Below are positions 8,994-19,938 of a stretch of DNA of 64,000 nucleotides, one piece after another; position 1 is the stretch's first letter; every line of letters starts with the position of its first letter. Below the pieces are notes generated by a model. That model had not been told where the DNA came from. It did not search any database and was given only the letters and a program-made list of their open reading frames with translations. The stretch is from Sedimentitalea xiamensis (GTDB lineage: Bacteria > Pseudomonadota > Alphaproteobacteria > Rhodobacterales > Rhodobacteraceae). The translations under genes and the position numbers were made by a program. The DNA is taken from positions 124,001-188,000 of the forward strand of contig NZ_JASNJE010000004.1 of the NCBI RefSeq assembly GCF_030164465.1, read 5' to 3'.

Positions 8994-9562
8994 TCCAGGG
9001 ATTTCTGACCATGATGTTCGGCAACGGGCGCAATTTCGTGCGCGAGACTGTCGAAGTCTTTACCGAGAACGCCGAAGCCGGGGCACAGCGCGCCCACGAC
9101 GTGCAAGGACAGGCGATGCAGCAATTCGGTGCTGAATTCGCGGTGCCCCGGCAGGGAGTGTTCGATCGGGTTATGGATGGCGTGAACCGCTTGCCGCGCC
9201 CTGCGATGGCCCTTGGAACGCTCGGTCTTTTCGTTGCGGCCATGGTTGATCCGATCTGGTTCGCGGCGCGAATGCAGGGTGTCGCACTTGTTCCGGAACC
9301 GCTCTGGTGGTTGCTGGGCGTGATCGTGTCTTTCTATTTTGGCGCACGGCATCAGTTGAAAACGCAGACGTTTCAGCGCGATATCGCCACCACCATGGCG
9401 CGCGTTCCGCAGGTCGTGCAGAACATCGGCGCATTGCAAAAGCTGCGCGCCGACAGTCCGGGTGTCGCCGATCCAGGACCGGATGCATCGCTGAACATTG
9501 CCGTGCTGAGTCCCGAAGAGAACCCGGCGCTGCGTGACTGGAAAGAGGCCCGCCAAGCATAG
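8984..9562 (+). CDS. Holin of the 3TM phage-holin family
   Basis: The 192-aa protein has an amphipathic N-terminal region, a hydrophobic stretch at about residues 74-97 (ALGTLGLFVAAMVDPIWF) and a second at about 107-124 (LWWLLGVIVSFYFGAR), then a charged tail. This matches the 3TM holin family, which opens the inner membrane so the endolysin can reach peptidoglycan. It overlaps the endolysin gene by 10 bases and is probably translationally coupled to it. ccmF starts 76 bases downstream. Together they form a two-gene lysis cassette. Confidence 0.82.
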   Translation: MGLIQGFLTMMFGNGRNFVRETVEVFTENAEAGAQRAHDVQGQAMQQFGAEFAVPRQGVFDRVMDGVNRLPRPAMALGTLGLFVAAMVDPIWFAARMQGVALVPEPLWWLLGVIVSFYFGARHQLKTQTFQRDIATTMARVPQVVQNIGALQKLRADSPGVADPGPDASLNIAVLSPEENPALRDWKEARQA

Positions 9563-9638
9563 GCCTTGCGACAATGTGAACGGTCTCCCGCGTCGAAAAG
9601 CATTGGCCGCACCGCGGCGGGAGACTATACATCCGGGC

Positions 9639-11606
9639 ATGATTACAGAGCTCGGTCACTACTGCCTCATTCTCGCGTTTCTGGTGGCCATCGTGCAGAT
9701 GGTGGTGCCTTTGGTCGGGGCCCAGAAAAGATGGTCTGCGTGGATGGCGGTCGCCGAACCCGCGGCATCGGTGCAGTTCCTTCTGACGGCCTTTGCCTTT
9801 GGCGCGTTGACCTGGGCCTTTGTCACCTCGGATTTTTCATTGAAGCTGGTCGTGCTGAACAGCCATTCGGCCAAGCCGATGCTCTACAAGATCAGCGGAA
9901 CCTGGGGCAACCACGAAGGCTCCATGCTGCTCTGGGTGCTGATCGTTACGCTGTTCGGGGCCATGGCGGCCTGGTTCGGCGGCGGGCTGCCACCCAGCCT
10001 GCGCGCGCGGGTTCTGAGCGTTCAGGCAGCGATCGCGGTCGCGTTTTTCGCTTTCATCCTGTTCACCAGCAATCCGTTCCTGCGGCTGGCAACGCCGCCG
10101 TTTGACGGGCAGGACCTGAACCCGCTGTTGCAGGATCCGGGGCTGGCGTTTCATCCGCCGTTCCTCTACCTGGGTTATGTCGGACTGAGCATGGCCTTCT
10201 CCTTCGCCGTCGCCGCCCTGATCGATGGCCGGGTCGATGCGGCCTGGGGGCGCTGGGTGCGGCCCTGGACGCTTGCGGCCTGGGTCTTTCTGACCATCGG
10301 TATCGCTCTGGGGTCCTGGTGGGCCTATTACGAGCTCGGCTGGGGCGGCTTCTGGTTCTGGGATCCTGTCGAGAACGCATCGTTCATGCCCTGGCTTCTG
10401 GCTGCCGCGCTGCTGCATTCGGCAATCGTCGTGGAAAAGCGCGAGGCTCTGAAAAGCTGGACGATCCTGCTGGCGATCCTGGCCTTTGGCTTTTCGCTGA
10501 TCGGCACGTTTATCGTGCGCTCCGGTCTTCTGACCAGCGTGCACGCCTTTGCCAATGACCCGGAGCGGGGTATCTTCATCCTGATCATCCTGGCGATCTT
10601 TACCGGCGGAGCGCTGACACTCTTCGCGGCCCGCGCCGGGGCGATGGAGGCCAAGGGCGTTTTCGGCGTCGTCAGCCGCGAAAGCGCGGTGCTGACCAAC
10701 AACATCATCCTGGCGGTCGCCTGTTTCGTCGTTTTCGTCGGAACCCTTTGGCCTGTGATCGCCGAGATGTTCTTTGACCGCAAGCTGAGCGTCGGGCCGC
10801 CGTTCTTCAACATGGCTTTCACCCCGTTCATGGTGCTGTTGGGGCTGATCCTGCCGGTCGGGGCGATGCTGCCCTGGAAGCGGGGCCGTCTCGGGCGGGC
10901 GATGTGGCCGCTCCGCTACGCATTTGTGCTGGCATTGGCGCTTGGCGTTCTGGCATGGGCCATGCAGACCGGGCGCAGTGCCCTTGGTCCGGTCGGGCTG
11001 ATGCTGGGGTCGTGGATGGTCTTCGGCGCGATCGTCGATCTGTGGTCGCGCACGGGGCGCGGCGGTGACCGGATCGGGCGGCTGTTCCGCCTGCCGGGGG
11101 CGGATTGGGGCAAGGCGACCGCGCACGCCGGGCTGGGCGTGACCATGTTCGCCATCGCCGGTCTGACCGCATGGGAGCAGGAAGATATCCGTGTCGTTCA
11201 ACTGACCGAACCCTTCGAGGTCGGGGCCTTTACCCTGACGCTTGAAGATGTCGTTCAGGAAGAGGGGCCGAATTTTTTTGCCACGACAGGTATCGTCAGA
11301 CTGCAACGGAACGGGCGCGATCTTGCGGAACTGCGCCCCGAGAAACGCCAATACCCGGTGGCGCGGATGCCCACCACGGAAGCCGCGATTGACTACAGGT
11401 TCCTGCGGGATGTCTATGTGGTGATCGGAGACCAGCAGGTGGATGGCGGCTGGACCGTGAGAACCTATGTCAAACCGCTGACGAACTGGATATGGGCGGG
11501 CTGTCTGATGATGGCGCTTGGCGGTGCGTTCAGCCTGTTCGACCGGCGGTTCCGCGTCGCGGCGGGTGCCCGCCGCGCAAGTGGCCGGGAGGTTCCGGCC
11601 GAATGA
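9639..11606 (+). CDS. ccmF: Heme lyase subunit CcmF
   Basis: CcmF is the large membrane subunit of the system I cytochrome c heme lyase. The 655-aa protein has many transmembrane helices. It carries the tryptophan-rich WWD heme-handling motif at about residues 226-246 (WWAYYELGWGG, then FWFWDPVEN) and conserved histidines. The ATG at 9639 is used because homologues begin MITELGH; an in-frame ATG at 9534 lies inside the holin gene. The stop overlaps the ccmH ATG (ATGA), which indicates coupled translation. Confidence 0.96.
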   Translation: MITELGHYCLILAFLVAIVQMVVPLVGAQKRWSAWMAVAEPAASVQFLLTAFAFGALTWAFVTSDFSLKLVVLNSHSAKPMLYKISGTWGNHEGSMLLWVLIVTLFGAMAAWFGGGLPPSLRARVLSVQAAIAVAFFAFILFTSNPFLRLATPPFDGQDLNPLLQDPGLAFHPPFLYLGYVGLSMAFSFAVAALIDGRVDAAWGRWVRPWTLAAWVFLTIGIALGSWWAYYELGWGGFWFWDPVENASFMPWLLAAALLHSAIVVEKREALKSWTILLAILAFGFSLIGTFIVRSGLLTSVHAFANDPERGIFILIILAIFTGGALTLFAARAGAMEAKGVFGVVSRESAVLTNNIILAVACFVVFVGTLWPVIAEMFFDRKLSVGPPFFNMAFTPFMVLLGLILPVGAMLPWKRGRLGRAMWPLRYAFVLALALGVLAWAMQTGRSALGPVGLMLGSWMVFGAIVDLWSRTGRGGDRIGRLFRLPGADWGKATAHAGLGVTMFAIAGLTAWEQEDIRVVQLTEPFEVGAFTLTLEDVVQEEGPNFFATTGIVRLQRNGRDLAELRPEKRQYPVARMPTTEAAIDYRFLRDVYVVIGDQQVDGGWTVRTYVKPLTNWIWAGCLMMALGGAFSLFDRRFRVAAGARRASGREVPAE

Positions 11607-12079
11607 TCAGGAACTGGACCGCTGCGATCCGTTCGTCCGTCCTGGCCGTCGCTGTACTGGCATCGCCCGTCTGGGCGGTTCAGCCCGATGAAGTGCTCGA
11701 CGATCCGGTGCTGGAGCAGCGGGCGCGCGACCTGAGCCAAGAGTTGCGCTGCCTCGTCTGCCGGAATGAAAGCATTGATGAAAGCAATGCCGATCTTGCC
11801 CGAGACCTGCGCATTCTGCTGCGGGAACGGCTGGTGGCCGGGGACAGCGACGAGGCGGCGATCGCGTTTATCGTTGATCGCTACGGCGAATATGTGCTGC
11901 TGCGACCGACGACGGGGGGCGCGAACTGGATTCTCTGGGCGGCGGGTCCGCTGATGCTGCTCCTGGCGGGCGGGGTCGGAATCGGCTACCTGCGCGGCCG
12001 CGCCGCTGCGCCGCAGACACAGGAATCCGCGCTTTCCGACGCCGAACAGGAACGGTTGCGCCAGATTCTCGACGAGTGA
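11603..12079 (+). CDS. ccmH: Cytochrome c maturation thiol-reductase CcmH
   Basis: CcmH keeps the CXXCH cysteines of apocytochrome c reduced and delivers them to CcmF. The 158-aa protein has a signal peptide ending near Ala25 (PVWA-VQP), the redox motif LRCLVCRN with Cys50 and Cys53, and one C-terminal membrane helix (about residues 106-127). It lacks the TPR extension of long CcmH proteins; a CcmI would supply that and is not in the window. The gene overlaps the ccmF stop by 4 bases. Confidence 0.95.
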   Translation: MIRNWTAAIRSSVLAVAVLASPVWAVQPDEVLDDPVLEQRARDLSQELRCLVCRNESIDESNADLARDLRILLRERLVAGDSDEAAIAFIVDRYGEYVLLRPTTGGANWILWAAGPLMLLLAGGVGIGYLRGRAAAPQTQESALSDAEQERLRQILDE

Positions 12080-12147
12080 CGTGCGGTTCCGCTTTTCACG
12101 GTCTTCCCGCTGCGTCACGCTGAGCGCGAAAAACGCATGAGGTCGCC

Positions 12148-12924
12148 ATGAACTACGAGACAATCACCGTGGAAATCACCGACGGACTGGGCCTTCTGAC
12201 CCTGAACCGGCCCGACAAGATGAACGCGCTGACCACGCAGATGCGGGCCGAAATCGCCTTCGCGATGCGCGACATGGCCAAGACGGCCCGCGTGATCGTA
12301 TTGACCGGGGCCGGCAGGGCGTTCTGCACAGGGCAGGATCTGGGCGACCGAAGCGACGCCGCGCATATCGACCTCGAACGCACCTTGCGCGACGAATATG
12401 TCCCGATGCTCCAGGCGATCTACGACTGTCCTGTGCCGACCATTGCTGCGGTCAACGGCCCGGCGGCGGGGGCAGGGGCCAATCTCGCGCTCGGCGCCGA
12501 TGTGGTCATCGCCACGGAAAGCGCATATTTCCTGCAAGCCTTCACGCGGATCGGGCTGATTCCGGATGCCGGCGGCACCTGGTTCATGCCGCGCCAGATG
12601 GGACTGGCCAAGGCAATGGGCGCGGCCCTGTTCGCGGACAAGATCACTGCCCGCCAGGCCGACGAATGGGGGATGATCTGGGAAGCGGTCGAGGACGAGG
12701 CGTTCGATGCCCATTGGCGCGGTCGCGCGGCGCAACTGGCCGCCGGGCCGACGGCTGCCTATGCGGCGGTCAAGACGGCGATCCGCGGATCCTTTGACAA
12801 GTCCCTCGACGATCAGCTTTCGACAGAGGCGCATCTGCAAGGCGAATGCGGCAGATCCCGCGATTTCCGCGAGGGCGTCCTGGCGTTCATGGAGAAACGC
12901 CCGGCCCGGTTCGAAGGTCGCTGA
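12148..12924 (+). CDS. Enoyl-CoA hydratase/isomerase, PaaG-like
   Basis: This 258-aa crotonase-fold protein has oxyanion-hole segments at GAGRAFCTGQDL (about 54-65) and [15 protein letters not shown] (about 104-118), and the PDAGGTW block with Asp140. That last block is typical of PaaG, the 1,2-epoxyphenylacetyl-CoA isomerase of aerobic phenylacetate breakdown. No other paa gene is in the window, so a general enoyl-CoA hydratase role remains possible. It is convergent with gltA, with a shared terminator between them. GAGGTCGCC precedes the ATG. Confidence 0.85.
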   Translation: MNYETITVEITDGLGLLTLNRPDKMNALTTQMRAEIAFAMRDMAKTARVIVLTGAGRAFCTGQDLGDRSDAAHIDLERTLRDEYVPMLQAIYDCPVPTIAAVNGPAAGAGANLALGADVVIATESAYFLQAFTRIGLIPDAGGTWFMPRQMGLAKAMGAALFADKITARQADEWGMIWEAVEDEAFDAHWRGRAAQLAAGPTAAYAAVKTAIRGSFDKSLDDQLSTEAHLQGECGRSRDFREGVLAFMEKRPARFEGR

Positions 12925-12977
12925 CCGAATCCGCACCGCGCAGACCGTCTGGCGACGACGAGCCCAGGTTTGACAGC

Positions 12978-13008
12978 AAAGCGCCCCGGCCATTGCCCGG
13001 GGCGCTTT
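12978..13008. terminator. Bidirectional terminator between the PaaG-like gene and gltA
   Basis: A 12-bp perfect stem, AAAGCGCCCCGG and CCGGGGCGCTTT (12978-12989 and 12997-13008), has a 7-base loop. The A/T ends of the stem suit termination from both sides. It sits between two convergent genes. Confidence 0.8.
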
Positions 13009-13031
13009 CCATGACCGGTTCAGGCGTCGTG

Positions 13032-14327
13032 TCAGCGTTTTTCGATGTCGACGTAGTCGCGCAGCGTCTCGCCCAGATAGAGTTGGCGCGGACGGCCGAT
13101 CTTGTTCTGCGGATCGGCGATCATTTCCTTCCACTGGCTCACCCATCCGACGGTGCGCGACAGCGCGAAGATCGGGGTGAACATGGATGTCGGGAACCCC
13201 ATCGCCTCGAGGATGATGCCGGAATAGAAATCCACGTTCGGGAAAAGCTTCTTCTCGGCGAAATAGGGATCGTTCAGCGCCTGGTGCTCCAGTTCCTTGG
13301 CCACCTGGAGCTTGGGATTGTTCTCGATGCCAAGCAGATCCAGAACCTCGTCGGCGGATTTCTTCATCACTGTCGCGCGCGGATCGAAGTTCTTGTAGAC
13401 CCGGTGGCCAAAGCCCATCAGGCGGAACGGGTCGTTCTTGTCCTTGGCGCGCGCGATGAATTCGGGGATCCGGTCCACCGACCCGATCTCTCCCAGCATC
13501 TCGAGGCAGGCCTGGTTTGCGCCGCCATGGGCCGGACCCCAAAGACAGGCGATCCCGGCCGCGATGCAGGCGAACGGGTTGGCGCCGGACGAAGAGGCCA
13601 GGCGCACGGTCGATGTGGACGCGTTCTGCTCGTGGTCGGCATGCAGGGTGAAGATCCGGTCCATCGCCCGCGCCAGGATCGGGTCCACATGGTATTCCTC
13701 GGCCGGGACCGAAAAACACATGTGCAGGAAATTGGACGCGTAATCCAGGTCGTTGCGCGGATAAACGAAGGGCTGGCCGATGGAATACTTGTAGGCCATC
13801 GCAGCGATCGTCGGGACCTTGGCGATCAGGCGCATGGCGGCGACTTCGCGTTGCCATTCGTCATTGATGTCGGTGCTGTCATGGTAGAAGGCGGACATGG
13901 CCCCGACGACGCCGACCATTGTCGCCATCGGATGAGCGTCGCGGCGGAACCCGCGAAAGAAATTGTGCATCTGCTCGTGCACCATCGTGTGGCGGGTAAT
14001 TCGGGTTTCGAAGTCTTCCAACTCTGCCGCGCTCGGCAGTTCGCCGTTCATCAACAGGTAGCAGACTTCCAGATAGTGCGATTTCTCGGCGAGCTGGTCG
14101 ATCGGGTAGCCCCGGTGCAAGAGAATGCCCGCGTCGCCGTCGATGAAGGTGATCGTGCTGTCGCAGCTGGCGGTCGATGTGAAACCCGGATCATAGGTAA
14201 AGACGCCCGCAGTGCCATAGAGCTTCCGGATATCGACGACATCGGGACCGGCCGTGGGGGAAAAAATCGGCAGCTCATAGCTGTCTTCGCCGATCGTTAG
14301 TGTCGCGGATTTTTTCGTGTCAGTCAT
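13032..14327 (-). CDS. gltA: Citrate synthase, type I
   Basis: GltA condenses acetyl-CoA with oxaloacetate in the TCA cycle. The 431-aa length is typical of type I hexameric enzymes. Recognisable active-site blocks are GPAHGGANQ, with a catalytic His, and [14 protein letters not shown], with a second His and the conserved arginine. The ATG at 14327 follows GAGGAAGACATATA; the longer frame to 14459 lacks family similarity. gltX lies 91 bases upstream on the same strand. Confidence 0.97.
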   Translation of the reverse strand: MTDTKKSATLTIGEDSYELPIFSPTAGPDVVDIRKLYGTAGVFTYDPGFTSTASCDSTITFIDGDAGILLHRGYPIDQLAEKSHYLEVCYLLMNGELPSAAELEDFETRITRHTMVHEQMHNFFRGFRRDAHPMATMVGVVGAMSAFYHDSTDINDEWQREVAAMRLIAKVPTIAAMAYKYSIGQPFVYPRNDLDYASNFLHMCFSVPAEEYHVDPILARAMDRIFTLHADHEQNASTSTVRLASSSGANPFACIAAGIACLWGPAHGGANQACLEMLGEIGSVDRIPEFIARAKDKNDPFRLMGFGHRVYKNFDPRATVMKKSADEVLDLLGIENNPKLQVAKELEHQALNDPYFAEKKLFPNVDFYSGIILEAMGFPTSMFTPIFALSRTVGWVSQWKEMIADPQNKIGRPRQLYLGETLRDYVDIEKR

Positions 14328-14418
14328 TATATGTCTTCCTCTTGCATCCACGGGCCGGGTTGCCTGACCTGTGCGGGTATGGACGGTTCGCCGAAGCGCC
14401 GGCCCGATGGTATCGACG

Positions 14419-15846
14419 TCATGTCTCCGCGGGGAATCCCCCGGATCGACCGGACGCATCGTCTAGCCGATCCAGGGTTTCCTGACGGCCCAGAATCAGC
14501 ATCATGTCAAAAACCGAAGGCGTCACCGCCCGACCCGCCAGCGCCGCCCGAAGCGGACCCGCCAGTTTGCCGAACTTTGTCCCCCGGGATTCGGCAAAGT
14601 CGTTCAGAGTATCCTCCAGAACCTCTCGGGTCCAGCTAGCATTTTGCAACTGCGGCGTCAATTCTGACAGTATACCATCGGATACCGACCCCAGCGCCTT
14701 CGCGGCCTTCTCGTCCGGCAAAATTGGGCGGGATGTCAGGACAAAATGCGCCTTTTCAAGCAGTTCAGGGAAGGTTCGGGCGCGGTCCTTGAGGCAATAC
14801 ATCGCACGCTCCAGATCGGTTTCCTGCGTCAAGGTCAGCGCGGGCAGGCCCGCCGCGGCCAGATAGGCCACGATTTCTTGCCGCAGCGCAGCATTCGCCA
14901 TCACCGCGATGTGCTGCCCGCTCAGGTTCTCCAGCTTCTTCAGGTCGAACCGGGCCGGGCTCTTGCCGATTCCATCCAGATCGAACCACTCCAGCGCCTG
15001 CCGATCGGTGAAGAATTCGTCGTCGCCATGGCTCCAGCCGAGCCGGGCGAGATAGTTGCGCATGCCGGCCGCCGGATAGCCCATGGCCTGGTATTCCTGC
15101 GCGCCGAGCGCGCCGTGCCGCTTGGACAGTTTCTTGCCGTCGGGACCATGGATCAGCGGGATATGGGCCCAGACCGGAACGTCCCATCCCATCGCATCGT
15201 AGATCATCATCTGCCGGGCGGCATTGTTCAGGTGATCGTCGCCGCGAATGACATGGGTGACGCCCATGTCGTGATCGTCGACCACGACGGCCAGCATGTA
15301 GACCGGCGTGCCGTCCCCGCGCAGCAGCACCATGTCATCCAACTGGTCGTTGCGGATCGTGACGTCGCCCTGCACCTGGTCGCGGATCACCGTCGCTCCG
15401 TCCTGCGGCGCCTTGATGCGGATGACATATGGCGCGTCCGGATGGCTGGCGGGATCGGAGTCGCGCCAGGGGCTGCGGAACAGGGTCGATTTGCCTTCGG
15501 CGCGCGCCGTATCCCGGAACGCCGCGATCTCGTCCTGGGTGGCGAAACATTTGTAGGCCTTGCCTGCGGCCAGCAACTGGTGCGCCACCTCGGCATGGCG
15601 GTCGGCCCCGTCGAACTGGCTGACCACCTCGCCGTCGTGATCCAGCCCGAGCCAGGACAGGCCTTTGAGAATGGCGGCCGTGGCTTCGGGGGTGGAGCGT
15701 GCGCGATCCGTGTCTTCGATGCGCAGCAGGAACTTGCCGCTGCGGCCCCGCGCATAGAGCCAGTTGAACAGCGCGGTCCGCGCGCCGCCGATGTGCAGAT
15801 ATCCGGTGGGCGAAGGCGCGAAACGCGTGACGACAGGTTTGGACAT
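14419..15846 (-). CDS. gltX: Glutamyl-tRNA synthetase
   Basis: GltX charges tRNA with glutamate. The 475-aa class I synthetase has the HIGH-type motif (PTGYLHIGG, about residues 12-20) and the KMSKS-type motif KLSKRHG near residue 240. The ATG at 15846 starts [15 protein letters not shown], the usual N-terminus; the frame extends to 15924 but that part is not conserved. Alphaproteobacteria often carry two GltX paralogues, and which one this is cannot be told here. comEC is divergent, 80 bases away. Confidence 0.96.
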   Translation of the reverse strand: MSKPVVTRFAPSPTGYLHIGGARTALFNWLYARGRSGKFLLRIEDTDRARSTPEATAAILKGLSWLGLDHDGEVVSQFDGADRHAEVAHQLLAAGKAYKCFATQDEIAAFRDTARAEGKSTLFRSPWRDSDPASHPDAPYVIRIKAPQDGATVIRDQVQGDVTIRNDQLDDMVLLRGDGTPVYMLAVVVDDHDMGVTHVIRGDDHLNNAARQMMIYDAMGWDVPVWAHIPLIHGPDGKKLSKRHGALGAQEYQAMGYPAAGMRNYLARLGWSHGDDEFFTDRQALEWFDLDGIGKSPARFDLKKLENLSGQHIAVMANAALRQEIVAYLAAAGLPALTLTQETDLERAMYCLKDRARTFPELLEKAHFVLTSRPILPDEKAAKALGSVSDGILSELTPQLQNASWTREVLEDTLNDFAESRGTKFGKLAGPLRAALAGRAVTPSVFDMMLILGRQETLDRLDDASGRSGGFPAET

Positions 15847-15926
15847 ATGGTCGGATTTACCTCTTGGTAACCATGGAAAGGATAGGGTCAGCGCCTGTCT
15901 AGCGAGCCGGGCGGCAGGGAGCAAGC

Positions 15927-17993
15927 ATGGGCATTTTCAGGCGGGTTCTGGCCCGCGCCGATCTGGTGCTGTTGAACCAGCGCGGACATCTGTTCCCCTG
16001 GGCACCGGTCTTTCTGGCCATTGGCATTGGCTGGTACTTTTCGCTGCGCATGGAGCCGGTCCTGGCGGTCTATGGCTGCGTCGCCCTGATCGGATTGACG
16101 GCTGTTGCTGCGGCGATCCGGTGGCCCAGCGGCCTGTCGGCTATCGGCTGGGCGCTGGCTCTGGTCGCGTTCGGGTTCTGCCTCGCGGGAAACCGGGCGC
16201 ATCAGGTCGGCGGGCCGGTGCTGGGGTGGCGATATTACGGCCCGATCGAAGGCCGCGTCGTCGGGCTCGACCGGTCTGCCTCCGACGCGGTGCGGGTGAC
16301 ATTGGATCGGGTCCGGCTGGAACGGGTCGGACCCGACCGCAGGCCGGACCGGGTGCGGATTTCCCTGCATGGCCCGGCCGCGGACATCCGGCCGGGCCAA
16401 CGGATCATGACGACCGGGCATCTGTCGCCGCCGCAGGGGCCGGTGGAGCCGGGCGGTTTCGATTTCCGCCGGCACGCGTGGTTCCAGGGGCTGGGGGCCG
16501 TCGGTTACACCCGGACCCCGGTTCTGCTCGCGGCTCCGGCGATCGAAGGCCGGGCCGGCGTCAAGGTTCTGGCAATCCGGATGGCGGCGTCCAACCGGGT
16601 GCGCGAGCTTCTTCCCGGCGATGTCGGCGGTTTCGCGGCGGCGGTGACGACCGGGGATCGCAGCGGCGTCGGGCAGGATGCGCTCGATGCGTTGCGGGCC
16701 AGCAACCTGGCCCATCTGCTGGCGATTTCCGGCTTGCACATGGGGCTTCTGGCCGGGTTCGTTTTCGCCGCGTTGAGGGTGGGGCTGTCGCTGGTTCCGG
16801 CGTTCGCCCTGCGGTTTCCGGTCAAGAAAGTCGCGGCGCTCGGCGCTCTGGGGGCCGCAGCCGGATATCTCGCCCTGTCCGGAGGCAACGTTGCGACCGA
16901 ACGCGCCTTCATCATGGTGGCCGTGGTGCTGATCGCGGTGCTGGTGGATCGGCGGGCGTTTTCCCTTCGGGCCGTGGCGATGGCCGCGCTGATCGTTCTC
17001 GTTCTGCGCCCCGAGGCCCTGCTGGGGCCGGGGTTCCAGATGTCCTTTGCCGCCACGACTGCGCTGGTGGCGTTCTTCGGTTGGCTCCGCGACGCGGACC
17101 TGCCCAGAGCGCCGAACTTCGTGAAGCCGGTCCTGGGCGTCGTCCTGTCCTCCGCCATCGCGGGACTCGCCACCGCGCCGGTTGGGGCCGCGCATTTCAA
17201 CACCATGTCGCATTATGGCCTGATCGCCAATCTGCTGTCGGTGCCGCTGATGGGAATTCTGGTCATTCCGGCGGCGGTTCTGGCGCTGCTGCTTGCGCCG
17301 TTCGGGCTTGAGATGGTCGGTCTCTACCCGATGGGGATGGGGCTGCGATGGATTCTCGGTGTCGCGCATTTCGTCACCGATCTCGACGGCGCGCAGGGAT
17401 ATGTTCCGGGCCCCGGACATTGGGTGTTGCCGATGCTCTCTCTTGGCTGCCTGTGGGTGATGCTCTGGCAGGGCCGGGCGCGCCTTGCCGGGCTTGCGCC
17501 CGTGGTCCTGGCGTTTCTGCTCTGGGCGCAGACCGAACGGCCGGCGGTGCTGGTGGCGGATACCGGCGGGCTGGTCGGTGTGATGACGGCGGAGGGTCGT
17601 GCCCTCAGCAAGGCGCGCGGGGCGGGGTTCATTGCCGGCAACTGGCTGGAAAACGACGGCGACGGAAGCGATCAGCCCACCGCCGCCGGACGCTGGCCGG
17701 GTGCCGAGGACAAGGTTCGGACATTCTCCGCCGGACCCATCGAAATCGTGCATGTGATCGGCAAGACCGGCGCGGCAAGAATGGACAGCTGCGCTGCGGG
17801 CCAGATCGTCGTCGCATCGGTGCCGCTACGCCTGAAAGGACCGTGCGAAGTCTATGATTCAAAGCGGCTTCTGGATACCGGAAGCCTGGCAATCAGCGGT
17901 GGCATGATCGTCACTGCGCAGGAACGATCCGGGCGGCGCATCTGGAACACGCCGCCCGGTCACAAAGCTGTGCGCCTGGCGCAGCGTCAGTAG
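15927..17993 (+). CDS. comEC: ComEC/Rec2-family competence membrane protein
   Basis: ComEC forms the inner-membrane channel that takes up single-stranded DNA during natural transformation. The 688-aa protein has N-terminal membrane helices, a DUF4131/OB-like domain (about residues 60-190) and a Competence domain with conserved [11 protein letters not shown] near residue 270, followed by many helices. The C-terminal ~130 residues are soluble, but no complete metallo-beta-lactamase-like domain is recognisable; short forms of this kind are common in alphaproteobacteria. Its 3' end overlaps the convergent lexA gene by 7 bases. CAGGGAGC precedes the ATG. Confidence 0.92.
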   Translation: MGIFRRVLARADLVLLNQRGHLFPWAPVFLAIGIGWYFSLRMEPVLAVYGCVALIGLTAVAAAIRWPSGLSAIGWALALVAFGFCLAGNRAHQVGGPVLGWRYYGPIEGRVVGLDRSASDAVRVTLDRVRLERVGPDRRPDRVRISLHGPAADIRPGQRIMTTGHLSPPQGPVEPGGFDFRRHAWFQGLGAVGYTRTPVLLAAPAIEGRAGVKVLAIRMAASNRVRELLPGDVGGFAAAVTTGDRSGVGQDALDALRASNLAHLLAISGLHMGLLAGFVFAALRVGLSLVPAFALRFPVKKVAALGALGAAAGYLALSGGNVATERAFIMVAVVLIAVLVDRRAFSLRAVAMAALIVLVLRPEALLGPGFQMSFAATTALVAFFGWLRDADLPRAPNFVKPVLGVVLSSAIAGLATAPVGAAHFNTMSHYGLIANLLSVPLMGILVIPAAVLALLLAPFGLEMVGLYPMGMGLRWILGVAHFVTDLDGAQGYVPGPGHWVLPMLSLGCLWVMLWQGRARLAGLAPVVLAFLLWAQTERPAVLVADTGGLVGVMTAEGRALSKARGAGFIAGNWLENDGDGSDQPTAAGRWPGAEDKVRTFSAGPIEIVHVIGKTGAARMDSCAAGQIVVASVPLRLKGPCEVYDSKRLLDTGSLAISGGMIVTAQERSGRRIWNTPPGHKAVRLAQRQ

Positions 17994-18685
17994 GTGCGGA
18001 TCAGCCCGACCAGAACGCCCTGAACCTTGACCTTGTCCGACGGCAGCACACGGGTTTCATAGGCCGGGTTGGCGGCTTCCAGCGCGATGGAGGTGCCGCG
18101 GCGCATGAACCGTTTCAAGGTCGCCTCATGGTCTTCGACCAGGGCAACGACGATATCGCCGTTGTCGGCCGTCGACGTTTCGCGGATGATCACGACATCG
18201 CCGTCGTTGATGCCCGCGTCGATCATCGAGTCTCCCTTGACCTCGAGCGCATAGTGTTCGCCGGTCGACGACAGCATCTGTTGCGGCACGGCGACCTGAT
18301 GGGACACTTCGCTGATCGCTTCGATCGGAACGCCGGCGGCGATGCGGCCCATCATCGGCACTTCGACGGCGCCGATGGTGATCGGCTCGGAATTGGCGGG
18401 CCGGGGCGCGTCGGGCTTGTCGCCCTGTATCACGCGCGGCGTAAAGGCGGCTGTGGCCTTGCCGCCGAGGCTTTCGGGCAGGCGCACGATTTCGATGGCG
18501 CGGGCGCGATGGGCCAGTCTGCGGATGAACCCGCGCTCCTCGAGCGCGGTGATCAGCCGGTGAATGCCCGATTTGCTGCGCAGATCCAGCGCGATCTTCA
18601 TTTCATCGAAACTGGGCGGAACACCGTCGCGTTGCACCCGTTTGTGGATAAATTCCAGCAAGTCCAACTGCTTCTTGGTCAACAT
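17987..18685 (-). CDS. lexA: SOS repressor LexA
   Basis: LexA represses DNA-damage genes and self-cleaves when RecA filaments form. The 232-aa protein has an N-terminal winged helix (residues 1-65), a linker, the Ala117-Gly118 cleavage site (in RIAAGVP) and the catalytic dyad Ser153 (GDSM) and Lys191 (TLKRF). A GTTC-N7-GTTC box lies upstream at 18718-18732, so autoregulation is likely. Genes upstream on the same strand are moeA and the trp cluster, 80 bases away. Confidence 0.97.
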   Translation of the reverse strand: MLTKKQLDLLEFIHKRVQRDGVPPSFDEMKIALDLRSKSGIHRLITALEERGFIRRLAHRARAIEIVRLPESLGGKATAAFTPRVIQGDKPDAPRPANSEPITIGAVEVPMMGRIAAGVPIEAISEVSHQVAVPQQMLSSTGEHYALEVKGDSMIDAGINDGDVVIIRETSTADNGDIVVALVEDHEATLKRFMRRGTSIALEAANPAYETRVLPSDKVKVQGVLVGLIRTY

Positions 18686-18717
18686 GGCCCGAACCTCTTG
18701 TCGCTGTGTCTGACTTT

Positions 18718-18732
18718 GTTCTAGGCATGTTC
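18718..18732. promoter_or_regulatory. LexA (SOS) box of alphaproteobacterial type
   Basis: The sequence GTTC-TAGGCAT-GTTC matches the direct-repeat SOS box GTTC-N7-GTTC known from alphaproteobacteria. It lies 33 bases upstream of the lexA ATG, the expected place for autorepression. Confidence 0.88.
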
Positions 18733-18765
18733 CCGTTTTGTGTCAACGGGTTTGCCAAGGGACCG

Positions 18766-19938
18766 TCACAAGGGAAGATAGTTGACCATCGCGCCGGAAC
18801 GGATCGGAGGGTCGTTGGGCGCGCGCACCAGAAGGGCGTTGGCCTGCGAGAGCACGGTCAGGAGCGAACTGTCCTGATTGTCGAAGGCGCGCAGCTTGTC
18901 TCCATCGACGACGGCGCGCATGTAGTGTTCGCGTGGCCCGTTCGCGCCGAGATCGCCGTTCAGCCGGACCGACCGCAGGTCGGGCAACTCCTTGCCCAGT
19001 CCCAGCATCGCCCGCACCATCGGCGCCAGAAAGATGTGGCCGCACACCATGGCCGACACCGGGTTGCCGGGCAGCCCGACCATGGCGGCGCCGTTCAGCC
19101 GTCCCGCCATAAGGGGTTTGCCCGGACGCATCGCCACCTTGTAGAAAGACCGCGCCATGCCCAGGTCGGCGGCGGCCTGGCCGACCAGATCATGGTCGCC
19201 CACGGATGCACCCCCGATGCTGACGATCAGGTCGGCGCCTTCGGCCAGTTCAAACGCCATCCGCAGCGAGGACAGCGTATCGCGGGCGATCGGCAACAGG
19301 CGGGCGGTCGCGCCCAGCTGCTCCAGCATCGCCTTCAGCCCGAAGCTGTTGGAGGCGATGATCTGGTCCGGTCCCGGCCTTTCGCCCGGCATCACCAACT
19401 CGTCGCCATTGGCCAGAATGGCCACGACGGGTTTGCGGGTGACGGGCACCCGGTCGATGTTCATGGAAGCGAGAAGCGCCACGTCCTGCGGGGTCAGCAC
19501 CCGCGGGGCGGAGATTTCGGTGCCCGCCGCGAAATCGCAGCCGGCGGGGCGGATGTTGTCCTTGGGGCCGGGATCTTCGACGATGGTGATCAGATCGCCC
19601 GCGCGCCCCACGTCTTCCTGGATGATGACGAAATCGGCCCCCGCAGGCACCGGCGCGCCGGTAAAGATGCGGACGGCCTGTCCGGCGCCGACCTTACCGG
19701 TGAACGCATGTCCGGCGGCGGCTTCGCCGATCACCTTGAACATCGCGTCTCGTTCGACCTCTGCCGCTTTCACCGCGTAACCATCCATCGAGGATGCGGC
19801 GAACGGGGGCTGGTCGCGCTGCGCCTGCACGGGGCGGGCCAGAACCCGGCCGGCGGCGTCGATCAGGGGCACGCTCTCCACCGGCAGCGGAGCGACAAGA
19901 TCGAACAGGGCGGCGCGGGCCTCGGCAACGGTGATCAT
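18766..19938 (-). CDS. moeA: Molybdopterin molybdotransferase MoeA
   Basis: MoeA inserts molybdate into adenylylated molybdopterin. The 390-aa protein shows the usual N-terminal start (MITVAEA), the SSMDGYAV block near residue 50, the central IFTGAPVP block and the MoaB/Mog-fold segment with [10 protein letters not shown] near residue 237. Its start overlaps the moaC stop by 4 bases, so the two molybdopterin genes are coupled at the end of the trpGDC operon. Confidence 0.96.
   Translation of the reverse strand: MITVAEARAALFDLVAPLPVESVPLIDAAGRVLARPVQAQRDQPPFAASSMDGYAVKAAEVERDAMFKVIGEAAAGHAFTGKVGAGQAVRIFTGAPVPAGADFVIIQEDVGRAGDLITIVEDPGPKDNIRPAGCDFAAGTEISAPRVLTPQDVALLASMNIDRVPVTRKPVVAILANGDELVMPGERPGPDQIIASNSFGLKAMLEQLGATARLLPIARDTLSSLRMAFELAEGADLIVSIGGASVGDHDLVGQAAADLGMARSFYKVAMRPGKPLMAGRLNGAAMVGLPGNPVSAMVCGHIFLAPMVRAMLGLGKELPDLRSVRLNGDLGANGPREHYMRAVVDGDKLRAFDNQDSSLLTVLSQANALLVRAPNDPPIRSGAMVNYLPL

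Noticed and set aside
8382-9562. Prophage remnant
   Set aside because: Only the lysis pair is present; there are no integrase, capsid or tail genes, no att repeats, and base composition equals that of the neighbours.
15764-17311. A 515-codon frame overlapping gltX and comEC
   Set aside because: It is out of frame with comEC, which has strong family motifs; the alternative is Arg/Gly-rich and unstructured.
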